A stretch of DNA of 64,000 nt from Nymphaea colorata (lineage: Eukaryota; Streptophyta; Magnoliopsida; Nymphaeales; Nymphaeaceae), in contig NC_045143.1 of NCBI RefSeq assembly GCF_008831285.2, forward strand, positions 20,236,854-20,300,853, read 5' to 3'. Under the pieces are notes generated by a model. That model had not been told where the DNA came from. It made no database searches and saw only the letters and a list, made by a program, of their open reading frames with translations. This document shows, piece by piece, positions 1-9,610 of the stretch; position 1 is the first letter of the stretch, and every line of letters starts with the position of its first letter. The translations under genes and the position numbers were made by a program.

Positions 1-1852
1 AACATGTCAAAAACCTCAGATTTGTATCTTAAGAAATATATCCAACAATATCTAGTGAAATCATCAACAAATATCACATAATACGATAACCCTCCTTTTG
101 ACATGAGAGGAGAGGGCCCCCACACATCGGAATGAACAAGTTCAAAGGGAAAAGAGGAAAAAAAGCTTCTTTGTCCAAAGATAAGGATTTCATTTTTCCA
201 TGTATACAATCATTACATTTGAAATTCTCAATACAAACGTCCTTGGTAGGACTCATCATGGACAATTTTCTAATGTTTGGATGACCTAATCTTTGATGCC
301 AAACATTAATGTGTACATTTTTCACATAGTGACAAAACTTTTCCTTGGGGATGCATAAATTGTCCATGTAGTAAAGGTCCCCTTTTCTAAAACTTTCCCC
401 AATCAATCTCCCGGTTTGGTGATCCTGCACCAAACATTTATTTGATGAGAAAACGATGTCAAAACCAAGATCTGAAATTTGAGATACAGAAAGTAAGTTA
501 AGATTAAGCCTAGGGACATAACTAACTTTTGGAACAAAGAACTTTTGTTTTCCAAATTCTTTTTCAAAATCCCCGATCCCTTTAACATTCAAAGATGTTC
601 CATCGGCAGTAACTACATTAGATTCTTTTCTTGCTTGTTCAAAATTGGTCAAAGATGATATATTTGGTGTCATATGAAAAGATGCACCGGAATCTAAAAG
701 CCAAGAAAACATACCGGGAGTGTTGGAGGTAGATGCCGTTGTTGCTAGTGCTCCAGGATTCGACTCTTTGATCATAGGTTGAAGCACTGACATGATTTGA
801 TTCAACGTTGTGGAGATTTAAGAGAGATCACATCCTTCATTTGCAACATTTGCAACCTTCCTTTGGTCAAATTGTCTATTGTTGTATTGTCCACCTTGTG
901 AATATGAAGTTCCACTTCCAGGGTTGTGTTGCCCTCCTTGAGGATATGAAACTCCTCCTTTGAAAAGATTTCCTCCATCGTTTCGTGGTTGTCCTTCATT
1001 GTTATTCAACTTTGGACAACTAGGTCTAATGTGACCCGGTTCATGACAAAAGTGGCAAACAACCTTAAATTCCCCTCTATTTTGGTTTTTAAAGTGAGGA
1101 GGTCTAAAAGATTTGATGTTGTTCCCGGGTCTAGAGGCGGCTAAAATTTTTTCTTCTTCTTGTTTGGAAGTAAGAACACTATCTAATTCTTTGGATAATT
1201 TCATTCTAGTTTCTTCACCGCTTAACTTCGTAAGAAGTTCATGAATGGGTGGAGGAAAGGCTAAAGAAAGAAGGGCTGACCTAATTTGTTCAAATTCGGG
1301 TCGTAGACCTTGAAGAAATTGAAAAAACCTAAATTCATCGACTTCTTCTCTTCTAATCTCATGACACTTACAATCCAATCCTAGTTTGGGAGTAAGTTGA
1401 TCTAACTCATTCCATACACTAGAGATTTCCATAAAATAATCTCTAACATTATTCTCACCTTGCTTGATACTTTGGGCTTTTTGAATCAAGAGATATTTAC
1501 GGGCCATATCTTTTTGGGTAAACATTCCCTTGAGATATTCCCAAACTTCACTTGCTCTTTCATAATACATGAGATTTTGGGCAATTCTAGGTTCTATACT
1601 TCCGTAAATTCATTCTTTAATTCTAGAGTTCGTGGCCTCCCAATCATCTAATTTTTTATAGTATTCATCCATAGCATTTTTTCTCTCTTCTACATTCAAG
1701 TCTTTCTCAACTCCATTTTCAATTTTGGTCAACTTGAGAGAAGGAGGGGTAGACGTACCTCTTATGAAACCCCATAAATATTTTCCTTTGATATGCATCT
1801 CCAAGCATTTTGCCCATAGAGTGTAGTTGGTCATCAAGCTTGTACGGAGCAT
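1..1852 (-). pseudogene. Copia D gag-pol polyprotein, broken, 3' part off window
   Basis: Reading leftwards, gag begins near 1852 with the typical LTNYxxW-like start (seen as MTNYTLWAKCLEMHIKG). An in-frame TGA at 1610-1612 stands where a Trp codon is expected, and the same frame continues from 1609 to 818. The CCHC zinc knuckle CHFCHEPGHIRPSC (CX2CX4HX4C) lies near 1040-1080. A change of frame near 806-820 leads to the protease motif WLLDSGASFHMT near 660-705 and then the GAG-pre-integrase zinc site WHQRLGHP with CNDC near 195-300. Bases 1-100 encode, in another frame, the integrase segment [13 protein letters not shown]. Two or more frame breaks and a stop mean it cannot make a full polyprotein. 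Copia domain order (PR-IN-RT-RH) is known for the family; RT and RNase H are inferred to lie left of the window. Confidence 0.85.
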
Positions 1853-2104
1853 GATAACTTCCTCCTTCGATCAAGACTTTGGAGTCCTCCATAAGAGCAA
1901 GATTTTAAGTAATAATCTCCAAGAGAAACAAAGAGGAAGTCCTTCTAGAAATTTCACCAAACAGTTGGTGAGCAGCAATAATAAGGTCTTCAAGAAATGT
2001 TGATCAGCAACAATGGCCTCGTCTGAAAATTTTCTTCAACAGTCCAGTAGCATAAACAGCAAAAAAAAAACAGCTTCTAAAAGCTTTCCAACATGCAGCC
2101 CAAT

Positions 2105-2117
2105 GGCTCTGATACCA
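2105..2117 (-). promoter_or_regulatory. Copia D primer binding site (tRNA-iMet)
   Basis: The minus-strand reading is TGGTATCAGAGCC, the standard plant Copia primer site complementary to the 3' end of initiator tRNA-Met. It directly follows the LTR. Confidence 0.9.
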
Positions 2118-2533
2118 TATAAATGTGACTATAATAGTCACTAAAGAAGAATATGATAGAAAAAGGCACTAAGACCACTTGGAAATATATCAATCTTATT
2201 GAATGAATGTCAAATGGCTATGTAAAACAGCATACATTGTACAAGAGGCAGCCCAAGAATATATACAAGTAATGAGAGTGAAGGAGAGAAGGAAGAGAGG
2301 GCTGTTCTAGCCGTTGGAGGTTCCAACGGCTCATAAAGGAGTCGTTGGAACTCCCAACGTCTAGAACAAAGGGGAAACAAATAGAAAAAGAAAATGAAAA
2401 GGAAAAAGAAAAAAAAAGAAAAAGAAAAAGAAAAATAAAAGAAATAATAAAATACATAAAAATAAAAATAAAATATAAAAAATGTAAAACCTAACCTAGC
2501 TATGATATCAACAAGATATCTTATTTCCTAACA
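2118..2533 (-). repeat. Copia D 5' LTR
   Basis: On the minus strand it begins TGTTAGGAAATAAG (complement of bases up to 2533) and ends immediately before the primer site at 2117. The expected terminal CA reads TA, a likely C-to-T decay. An A-rich, poly-AAAG-like stretch (about 2380-2480) lies within it. There is no second LTR in the window to compare, so the inner edge rests on the primer site. Confidence 0.65.
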
Positions 2534-2557
2534 AGCGAGACTAGTGACGAGGGCGGG

Positions 2558-2749
2558 TGTAACAACCTGACCCACTCCTGGGCTTGGACTCCTGGTTCGG
2601 CGGATCCCAACCTGCCCTCTAGCAGTTTTTGTTCCAGCCTCAAAAAGGCTACAAACCAGGACAACCATCTATTCAATGGCCCCTTTTATCTAAGCCTTTG
2701 AAGATCTCTCACAATCTTCAATACGGGACTAAATTTTTAGGGTGGTATA
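2558..2749 (-). repeat. TRIM 3' LTR
   Basis: This is the 3' LTR in element orientation, 192 bp, closely similar to 2826-3016. It is preceded on the minus strand by the polypurine tract complementary to 2750-2765. Confidence 0.88.
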
Positions 2750-2811
2750 ATCCACCCCCTTTAAGGCACACACGTCCGCGCGTGTGGAACCTCAGGTCCG
2801 AGTGTTGAACT

Positions 2812-2825
2812 GACTCTGATACCAC
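2812..2825 (-). promoter_or_regulatory. TRIM primer binding site
   Basis: The minus-strand reading is GTGGTATCAGAGTC, matching the initiator-tRNA-Met primer site for 11 bases, directly after the LTR. Confidence 0.85.
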
Positions 2826-3016
2826 TGTAACAGCCCGACCCACTCCTGGGCTCGGGTCCTTGGTTCGGCGGATCCCAACTCGCCCCCTAGCAGTTTTGGC
2901 TCTAGCCTCAAAAAGGGTAGGAACCAGGACAACCATCTATTCAATAACCCCTCTTCATAAGCCCTTGAAGATCTCTCACAATCTTCAATACGGGACTAAA
3001 TTTTTGGGGTGTTACA
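2826..3016 (-). repeat. TRIM 5' LTR
   Basis: This is the 5' LTR in element orientation, 191 bp, with TG...CA ends. It is followed on the minus strand by the primer site. Confidence 0.88.
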
Positions 3017-3311
3017 GCGGGACATCTCTCAAACACATTGCCATAACCCACTGGCCTCTTATCTATTATTATTTGTTAACTTATCATCATGAAAACACTT
3101 TCACAAAATGACCAGCTAGCACACGAGGTTGGTTCATTTCACGAGTGCAACCATACCTCAAGAGACCTCCCTACGAGGGTTATACACATAGTCAATAATC
3201 TTAGCTAGTTGTCATAACTTTACGGGTACATTTACCCTTCAAACTCATTCAATTGCATCATGCCCACGCTAATGCATACGAAATATATTGCAACATCCAC
3301 ATCACTCAAAC

Positions 3312-3878
3312 CTATGTTACCGGGGTGCGGCAGAATTGGACCCGCGTCGACGCGATGCGGGTGCGGATTCGGGTGCGGGTGCGACCTAGATTCGCACCCA
3401 AACCGCACCTACATGAGCGTGTACGTGGTACGTTTGGATCTGGTTTCTGATCGAAACCAGATCCAAACCAAGTTCATCTAAAGGCGTGTACGTGGTACCT
3501 TTGGATCTGGTTCCGGGTTGAAACCAGATCCAAACCAAGTTTAAGGCGTGTACGTGGTATTGGATCTGATTCCGGGTCGAAACCAGATCCAAACCAAGTC
3601 CATCTGTAAAAAGTTAAACTTTTCTCACCCGTCAAAGTCTGCCACCGTCGAGTTACATAAATGGTAAGCAAAACATTTATTATATGTTACTTTATTGTTT
3701 AAGCTTTTATAGATACAGGACTAAAAAACGAACTCTTCCACCCAAGTGTCAAAATTTTGAAGTTTTTATGAAATTAATAATAATAATAATAAATAGTCTT
3801 CCCGCACCGCCGCACCAATAAATTTTGAGATGTGTCGCGCCGGCACCCGCACCCGCACCCCGCACTCTGGTAACATAG
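3312..3878. mobile_element. hAT-type MITE, 567 bp, TIR CTATGTTACC
   Basis: The ends are inverted repeats, CTATGTTACC at the left and GGTAACATAG at the right. The flanks carry an exact 8-bp duplication ACTCAAAC (3304-3311 and 3879-3886), the hAT signature. Both subterminal zones are packed with GGGTGCGG-like repeats in opposite orientations, probable transposase-binding sites. Three tandem palindromic units occupy 3417-3605. It has no coding capacity. The TIR and subterminal pattern resemble the transposase-bearing hAT at 34995-38587 (TIR CTATGTCAC). Confidence 0.9.
3417..3605. repeat. Three tandem hairpin-forming units in the hAT MITE
   Basis: Units start at 3417, 3484 and 3546 (67, 62 and 60 bp), each with the sequence GCGTGTACGTGG. 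Each contains an inverted repeat TTGGATCTGGTTTC / GAAACCAGATCCAA around a short loop, so each unit could fold into a 14-bp stem. Confidence 0.85.
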
Positions 3879-4423
3879 ACTCAAACATATCAATTACATC
3901 TACAAAACTTAACCGAACCACAGAGAGTAGTCTGGATCTATGATTGACTTTACACCTTCTCCACAATATCAAAATTTCTACCATGTTTCCTAACCACTTC
4001 AATTATTAGTCTCACCGTGCTAAAAAGGTAATCATATGCATAGATCATTGTCCATTCATAACAGTCCTACATTCCCCAAAATAGCAAAGTCGCTAACGTG
4101 CATTCTAAATCATCCAATCTTGAGTCTAGCATGTTCAAATAATAATTATACATGCGCTAACAAAAAACATTAGACAGTTTAGGCACGATTAGGCCTCCCT
4201 CACCCCACTCTTAGAGTCCAAACTGTTGCAGTGCCCCAAGTAGCCGCCTCAAGTGCTCGATTGATCCCCAAACAACTAAAATTATATGTTGTTGTCGCCT
4301 CCAACGCCTCCTATACGCTGTTATGAGGAGAAAGACGTGTTCCTCAAGCTGCAATTCCAACCAACAGTGACCATTAGAGTGAGAATGAGCAAAAGAGAGT
4401 TCAAGAGGAGGGTCTGTCGTTAA

Positions 4424-5581
4424 AGCCCGTTAATGCTATCAGGCCAGTCCGAAACCCATCCCGCTTCTAACCGGGTTGGGCCGGGCCGATGAAGTACCGG
4501 GCCTCAGGCATAATCTTAAGCCCGACTCCCGGCCCGGCCAGGCCGCTCACGGGCTTGGCCTCCTCCTGCTGCCGTGAAGGTGGTGAAGGGTCTCTCTCAA
4601 CCTTTTCCCCCTTTTTTCCGCCGTTCTTTCCTCCCATGCGAACACTCCACTGGTTCTCGTTGGCCATACGTTCCCTTGTCAATCTAATGACTGGTTGCTT
4701 GGTTGCAGCGCGAGGTTGTTGTGCAAGAGATTTGAAGCAGACTTCCCTCTCACTGAGGGCGTCGTTCTCTGCTATATGTTTCCTCCGAATCATGGATGAG
4801 GGAAAACATCAATGGATGCTCACGGATGTTTTGAAGGAGACTTCCCTCTCTGCCACTTTCTTCTTCATCCAAATCCTCTCCCTCAAGCCCCTTCTCGAAA
4901 CCATCTATCTATATATTTAAAATACCCATTACCTCACTCCTGAATCAATCTACACAAGAGAAAACGCCGCGAGGAAGAAGAAGAGAAAGCATGTCGATTT
5001 GCTCTTCTTTCCGATCATTCCACCCAAGCATCACCCGTAAACTCTACCTCAAAAAACCCATCAGATTCACCGCCAGATGCATCTCCATAACTTCATACTA
5101 CTTCATACTACTTCCCATCATCATCATCATCATCGAAGAAGTCCCCAAAACCCATCTCCCCTTTGACTCCCGTCTGCATCCAATCGGTGGAACAGCTGCC
5201 GCCCAATCTTCAGAACATCATCTGTCTCTTCGACACCGTGAAAGACCCCCAGGCGAAGGGGAGGACCGGAGGAGGCATTCGCCGACGGGGATGATGAAGC
5301 TTTCACCGACTCTCGCAGAGCCGAACGACGGGGACGATGAATCGTTCGCAGAGCCCACGGGGAGAATGAATGAAAGAATGAACTATGAAACATTGAAACG
5401 AATTGTTTTAAGTTACCGGGCTATCGGGCCGTCGGCGATCACTGGATCAAGCCCGGGCCCGACCCATTAAGTATCGGGCCAGGTCAGGCCCGATAAAATC
5501 GGGCCCGTTAATAAATTTTTCAAGGCCAGGGCCTGTGCCGGGCCGGGTACCCAACGGCGACCCGGCCCGGTGCCTTGGCTT
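4424..5581. mobile_element. GC-rich hAT-like element carrying a captured gene fragment (Pack-type)
   Basis: This segment interrupts the family L repeat. Other copies run straight from the GGTCTGACGTT block to the GGTTCGGCTGAGG block, while here about 1.16 kb intervenes. Its arms (4430-4560 and 5415-5580) are rich in CGGGCC/GGCCCG motifs, as in the hAT MITE at 20832-21203, and the right end reads GGTGCCTTGGCTTA. The terminal repeats and the 8-bp duplication are poorly preserved, so the edges are approximate and class assignment is inference. Between the arms lie a promoter-like stretch and a SufE-like exon. Confidence 0.5.
4991..5258 (+). pseudogene. Captured fragment of chloroplast SufE-like gene (first exon)
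   Basis: An ATG at 4991 opens a Ser/Arg/Lys-rich, plastid-transit-like leader (MSICSSFRSFHPSITRKLYL). From about 5119, in the next frame, the sequence reads SSSSSSKKSPKPISPLTP and then SVEQLPPNLQNIICLF followed by DTVKDPQAK. These resemble the linker and the start of the SufE domain of plant chloroplast SufE, the partner that activates the cysteine desulfurase NFS2 in Fe-S assembly. The frame switch coincides with a perfect 10-bp tandem duplication CTTCATACTA (5091-5100 and 5101-5110); ignoring one copy restores the frame. The similarity stops at about 5258, well before the catalytic Cys region. A TATA-like TATATATTTAAAA at 4909-4921 and a purine-rich leader precede the ATG, so promoter and exon may have been captured together. 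Family assignment is from memory of the protein and needs a search. Confidence 0.5.
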
Positions 5582-6147
5582 ACCTACAGTAGCTGTGAGG
5601 AAGGTGCTTCGGTCGAGGGAGGCTGAAAACGAGGGAGAGAGAACACGAGAGATGTGAGTGGGAGGAGGCTGGCAGTAAGGAGAGAGTGTGAGCAGTGAGA
5701 CGGGAGAGTAGCAATCGATGCGGGAGAAACAAACAAGGGGGTGAGGGCTGGCGGGAGAGAGGAGAAGACTAGGGTGAGAGGGGAAAACGAACAGAAAATG
5801 GGGAGAGGGGGAGACAGAAGAGAGGGGGGGAGAGTTCGAGCAGAGGAAGCGTGGGCAGAAAGAACGTTCAAGACAGAGGGGGAGACAGACAGAAAACACG
5901 AGAGGGAGAAGGAGAAGAAAGAGAAATTGGGTGAGCTTACCTCAATGTTGCTGCACCTCCGCCACTGCTCCTTCCACCTCCTTCGTCTCTACGTCGGCTG
6001 CACACTTGCAAGATGAGAGAGCGACAAAGAGGGAGACGCTGAGGAAGACGAGGAAGAAGAACCCGCATCGAGCTTCCTCTTCACGCATCAAGCTCGGGTC
6101 CGGGTTTGGACCTATCCAGCCCGACCTGCACGACATAAAACGTAATA

Positions 6148-6322
6148 AAGGTAGTGGACGGTGCTCACTAGCTGCCGCCACACCCTTTCTCTCTCTTAAA
6201 CTTCATTCATTATCAAATTAGGGTTACACAGGTTACTTAAATAGGACTCAACATGGACTGCCCCTTTAGAATGGGTCGGATTGGGTCTAGATCTGGACCC
6301 AGTCATACATAACACGTCAATA
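6148..6322 (-). repeat. Copia C 3' LTR, outer part missing
   Basis: It matches the 5' LTR from its AAGGTAGTGGACGG block to its TTGACGTG start. The minus-strand start reads TATTGACG instead of TGTTGACG. The outer ~85 bp are displaced by the family L insertion. Confidence 0.82.
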
Positions 6323-6335
6323 CTCCCCCTCAAGT

Positions 6336-8446
6336 TGGGCATATAGGTCGAACATGCCCAGCTTAAATGCATTTCTCTCAAATGAAGTAGATGGCAAGGC
6401 CTTGGTCAGTGTGTCAGCTGTTTGATCTTCGGACTTCATGTAGGGCAGGACAAGCTTTTTAGCATTAATTCTCTCTCGAATGAAATGATGATCAATCTCC
6501 ACATGTTTCGTTTTATCATGTAACACCAGATTGTTGGCCAAGTTGATTGCTGACTTGTTATAACAATACATCTTCATTGGACCCTCAATTTTGATTCTGA
6601 TGTCAGCCAATAGCACTTTCAGCCACAACAGCTCAGAGATTCTCATGGCTACAGCCTTATGTTCAACCTCATCACTGGAGCAGGAGCAAACGTCTTATCT
6701 CTTACTTATCCACACCACGAGATTTCCTCCCAAGTAAATGCAGTAACCTGAGGTGGATCTCTTGGTATCCACACATCCTACACAGTCAGCATTTGAATAA
6801 CCTTCAATTTCATGGGAGTCTTGCTTGACATACAAGAGACCATTGCCAGGACTCTTCTTTAAATAACATAAAATCCTGTCAACTGCCTTTAGTGAACGTT
6901 CATGGTGCATGTTGCTAATAGACAAGAGGTTTAAGGGAAGGTGAGGAACATGTAAGGCATGGTGAACCAAGAACTTGTTTAACAATGACTCTCTTTTCTA
7001 GGCATGGAGATAGATGAACCATCGGTAAGAGAAACCTGTTCCTTCCTAGAAGAGAGCTTATATTTATGAAAAACCTTAGGATTTCCAGTCATGTGGTGCG
7101 TAGCACCACTATCAACAATCCACTCTCCCACACAAGAATTACTTTTTTCGCCAGAGATTGCAAGGGTTCAATTGACTTTCACATCATCTGATGACTCAGT
7201 CTGACTAGTATCAATGTGAGTCAGGTATGCACGAAGCTCACGAATCTGATCGACAGAGATTATTGGTTTTCCCCCATTTGGATTTGCAATTTGAAAGATA
7301 GACTTTTTCCCACTAGAAGCTCTTCCACAACTATTTTTCTTATGAGGATGAAGATCCCAACAAAACTCAATGGTGTGACCAGATTTCTTGCAGTGAGTAC
7401 ACTTCCGAGAGCGTCGGAGATTCTCCATAGGAGCTCGACTAACAATGGCGAGCTCACTGCATGGGGAACGAGCCCCCTCTTTCCTTGTCATAACAAGACG
7501 TCGCTGTTCTTCAACCTCAATGTGAGAATCAACATCCTCAATGCTGACCATATCTTCTGAATTAAGAATTTGACTTATAATCATTGTCATATAAAATGCG
7601 TATTATTCGAAAAAAACGCGTATAATACCCAAGAAATAAGTCAGCGGTATAAAACGGCAATTAGACACGCCTTTTTAAAAAAGCCATCAGAAAATAAAAA
7701 ATGTGAAAAAAACTCATATTATACGCATTTTTTTGCGTTTTTTTGTATTTTTATTAATTTTTATTTTTTAGAATTTTCAGGACTTATTAAATGTTTTAAA
7801 TTTTTAAAAAATTTGTCAAGATTTTTTCGAGATATGCAACTTTGCTATATTATACCCGAGAAATTCGTCGTCGTATAATACCCGTACACAATATATGTGA
7901 CAATGCTTCTAATGCCTTCAAAATCGTCATTCAGCCCAGCCAAGAACATACACACTATGTTCTTCCATTCCTTGGCTTAGTATTGCATCTGGTCTTGGGG
8001 ACAATTCCAAGTATCATTAGAGTAGTAGTTAAGTTCCTCTCGTTTGGATTTTAGTGCCGCATAAAAGTCAACCACAGTCATCAGCCGATATACATGGACA
8101 TCCTTTTTCTTCTGAAGATAACCCACATATCTCGGGCGGTCCTCTTATGAAGAATGAAAAGTTGAATATCAGATGACACAAAGTTGACAATCCATGTTTT
8201 ACCTTGGTTATCCTCAAGAAACCACATGTCCCATGTTGGGCTAGCCTTAGGTGGTTCAGTTTTCTTCTCATTGACATAAGTAATTCGCCCCCGACCAGCA
8301 ATTCTCATAGTGGTGGCAGCAGACCAACACAGATAATTATCCTTGGTGAGGCAAATAGTAGTAACTTGAATAGTAATGTTCTCAGTCCTAGGGTTCCCGA
8401 CATCTAATTGATCCGTATAAACATGGGTTTTCCTCGAATCTTCCAT
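6336..8446 (-). pseudogene. Copia C gag-pol, deleted and interrupted
   Basis: Gag starts at 8446 (MEDSRKTHVYTDQLD) and includes LTKDNYLCWSAATTM. It is broken by frame changes and by a hAT MITE at 7582-7905, then resumes with the zinc knuckle CTHCKKSGHTIEFC near 7350-7395. The protease motif IVDSGATHHMTGNP is encoded near 7090-7130. Near 6911 the GAG-pre-integrase part (LHVPHLPLNLLSISN) is fused directly to the RT/RNase H linker (LKAVDRILCYLKKSPG). The whole integrase and most of the reverse transcriptase, about 2.3 kb in Copia B, are therefore deleted. RNase H continues as GYSNADCVGCVDTKRST and, after a break, SELLWLKVLL to the end LYAQLEGEY. The GYSDADW catalytic stretch has Trp changed to Cys. 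It cannot be autonomous. Confidence 0.85.
7582..7905. mobile_element. hAT-type MITE in Copia C gag, 324 bp
   Basis: The termini are CATTGTCATAT and ATATGTGACAATG (inverted, one mismatch). The flanking 8-bp duplications are CTTATAAT (7574-7581) and CTTCTAAT (7906-7913), 7 of 8 identical. It splits the gag reading frame between the LAGLND-like and SQILNSED blocks. The interior is AT-rich and non-coding with GTATTAT/ATAATAC motifs near both ends. Confidence 0.82.
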
Positions 8447-9004
8447 CCTGCTACAAAAAACCAGAAATAAGATAGCAGAGAGACGTGCAGCAGACGCAGG
8501 CCATGACAGCAGCTTAGACAGTAGACGCTAGCGATAGTGTCCAAGGGCAACGGTGGAATCAGCTGAGAAATCTGCTTGAGCTCCACTGCAGAGAGATTTG
8601 CCTGACCTCCACAGCACTGGCGGTAGAAGGGAGGATGGCGCCGAACTGGAGTAGCAGAAGGATTTGGGCGCCGACAAAGGAGAGGGCTGCAGAAGAGGTG
8701 GGTGCTAGGAAGAAGTGCAAGCCCAGCAGGCGATGCTCTCAGGAGGAAGGCTGCGATAGTAGAAAAAGGTGACGACCCCAGGGAAGGCAGCGGCAGATGG
8801 CAGGTAGCGGCACACAGCAGGGAGGCTGACGATCTCAGGAGGAAAGTGGCGACGGCAACGCGAGCGGCAATGCCGGTGATGGCAAAGGAAAGCGACGACA
8901 AGGTGACGCGAGCAACATGCTACCGTTGATGTCAACGTACAACGTCGGTGACGATCGGATTCTTGTCGGAAAAAAACGAACACAGAAACCGAGCTCTGAT
9001 ACCA

Positions 9005-9265
9005 TGTACAAACAAGCACTACACACGAACATACGATGTAACATGGAAAAACCCCTCAAGAATGAGGGTAAAAAACCACGTGGGATGAGAAGGTAGTGGA
9101 CGGTACTCACTAGCTGCCACCACACCCTTTCTCTCTCTTAAAACTTCATTCATCATCAAATTAGGGTTACACAAGTTGCTTAAATAGGACCCAACATGGA
9201 CTGCCCCTTTAGAATGGGCCGGATCGGGTTCAGGCCCTGACCCAATCATGTATAACACGTCAACA
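9005..9265 (-). repeat. Copia C 5' LTR
   Basis: 261 bp. The minus strand begins TGTTGACGTG and ends TTTGTACA, followed by the primer site. It has the family features of a CCACGTTACATCG-like block and a TTTTTTACCCTC block near its 3' end. The right flank is AATAC. Confidence 0.88.
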
Positions 9266-9374
9266 AATACATTTTGCATCAGACCTAATTCAGATCCTAT
9301 AATTTTAACAAAAACCAAAATTTGAAAAATAATCTTTTTGTCTTCAAAATCTGAATTTATATGTATAATCATGC

Positions 9375-9418
<44 letters not shown>

Positions 9419-9610
9419 AGACTCATAATTTCGTATATTATATGTTCAATTTCATTATATATATATATATGCACACACAAAATCTGTACCCAACCATAAC
9501 CCACCCCATAGCCATGTTTTGTGAAATTGCCATGTCATACCTTCCACATCTGCAACTGCATCCATCCTGGACTGATGTGACTTTAGCTGTTTGATGTTCC
9601 ATTGACAACA
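9266..9610. other. Spacer with compound microsatellite
   Basis: No gene is recognised. (TA)n followed by (TG)n occupies 9375-9418 and a shorter (AT)n lies near 9458-9470. Short reading frames here are only translations of these repeats. Confidence 0.7.

Larger units (their letters stand above)
1..2533 (-). mobile_element. Copia retrotransposon (Copia D), 5' part, runs off left edge
   Basis: A minus-strand Ty1/Copia element. Reading leftwards it shows a 5' LTR (2118-2533), a primer site complementary to initiator tRNA-Met, gag, aspartic protease, GAG-pre-integrase and the first part of the integrase core at the window edge. It sits inside a long non-coding LTR-type repeat, whose sequence resumes at 2534. 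The 3' half and 3' LTR must lie left of base 1, so the target-site duplication cannot be checked. The right flank is AGCGA. Confidence 0.88.
2558..3016 (-). mobile_element. Complete TRIM (terminal-repeat retrotransposon in miniature)
   Basis: Two direct repeats of about 190 bp (2558-2749 and 2826-3016) flank only 76 bp. On the minus strand each LTR runs TGTAACACCCC...TGTTACA (the left copy is slightly decayed at its end). The internal 76 bp holds a tRNA-iMet primer site (2812-2825) and a purine tract AAAGGGGGTGGA next to the 3' LTR. The 5-bp target duplication GCGGG is exact (2553-2557 and 3017-3021). There is no coding capacity, so it must be mobilised in trans. A truncated relative lies at 42390-42711. 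Confidence 0.92.
2534..6147 (-). repeat. Long non-coding LTR-type repeat (family L), copy 1, 5-fold interrupted
   Basis: The sequence is homologous to the copies at 12848-16973, 46982-49286, 50319-58655 and 61651 onward. Shared signatures are a CCACTGGCCTC block, a GA-rich tract near its right end (5590-5930), a conserved GTAAG motif on the minus strand at 5936-5943 and a GGTCCGGGTTTGGACC block. Its right end CGTAATA corresponds to CGTTACA of other copies and abuts AAGGT, where the 3' LTR of Copia C is cut. Its other end is displaced beyond the left edge by Copia D. A TRIM, a hAT MITE and a GC-rich gene-carrying element are inserted in it. It codes for nothing recognisable. The minus orientation is inferred from the TRIM, whose LTR also ends GGTCGGGnTGTnACA next to a primer site. 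Confidence 0.7.
6148..9265 (-). mobile_element. Copia retrotransposon (Copia C), 3' LTR cut, internally deleted
   Basis: A minus-strand Copia element with a 5' LTR at 9005-9265 and a partial 3' LTR at 6148-6322. The primer site is TGGTATCAGAGC at 8992-9004 and the polypurine tract GAGGGGGAG lies at about 6323-6334. It is closely related to Copia A and Copia B, with the same LTR blocks and the same polyprotein C-terminus. The 3' LTR is cut at the base where the family L repeat begins; its remaining part should lie left of the window. A hAT MITE sits in gag (7582-7905). Confidence 0.88.

Noticed and set aside
4991-5470. 159-residue open frame as a real gene
   Set aside because: It changes from the plausible SufE frame at a 10-bp duplication, ends in GC-rich transposon arm sequence, and lacks the rest of the domain. 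Treated as a captured, broken exon.
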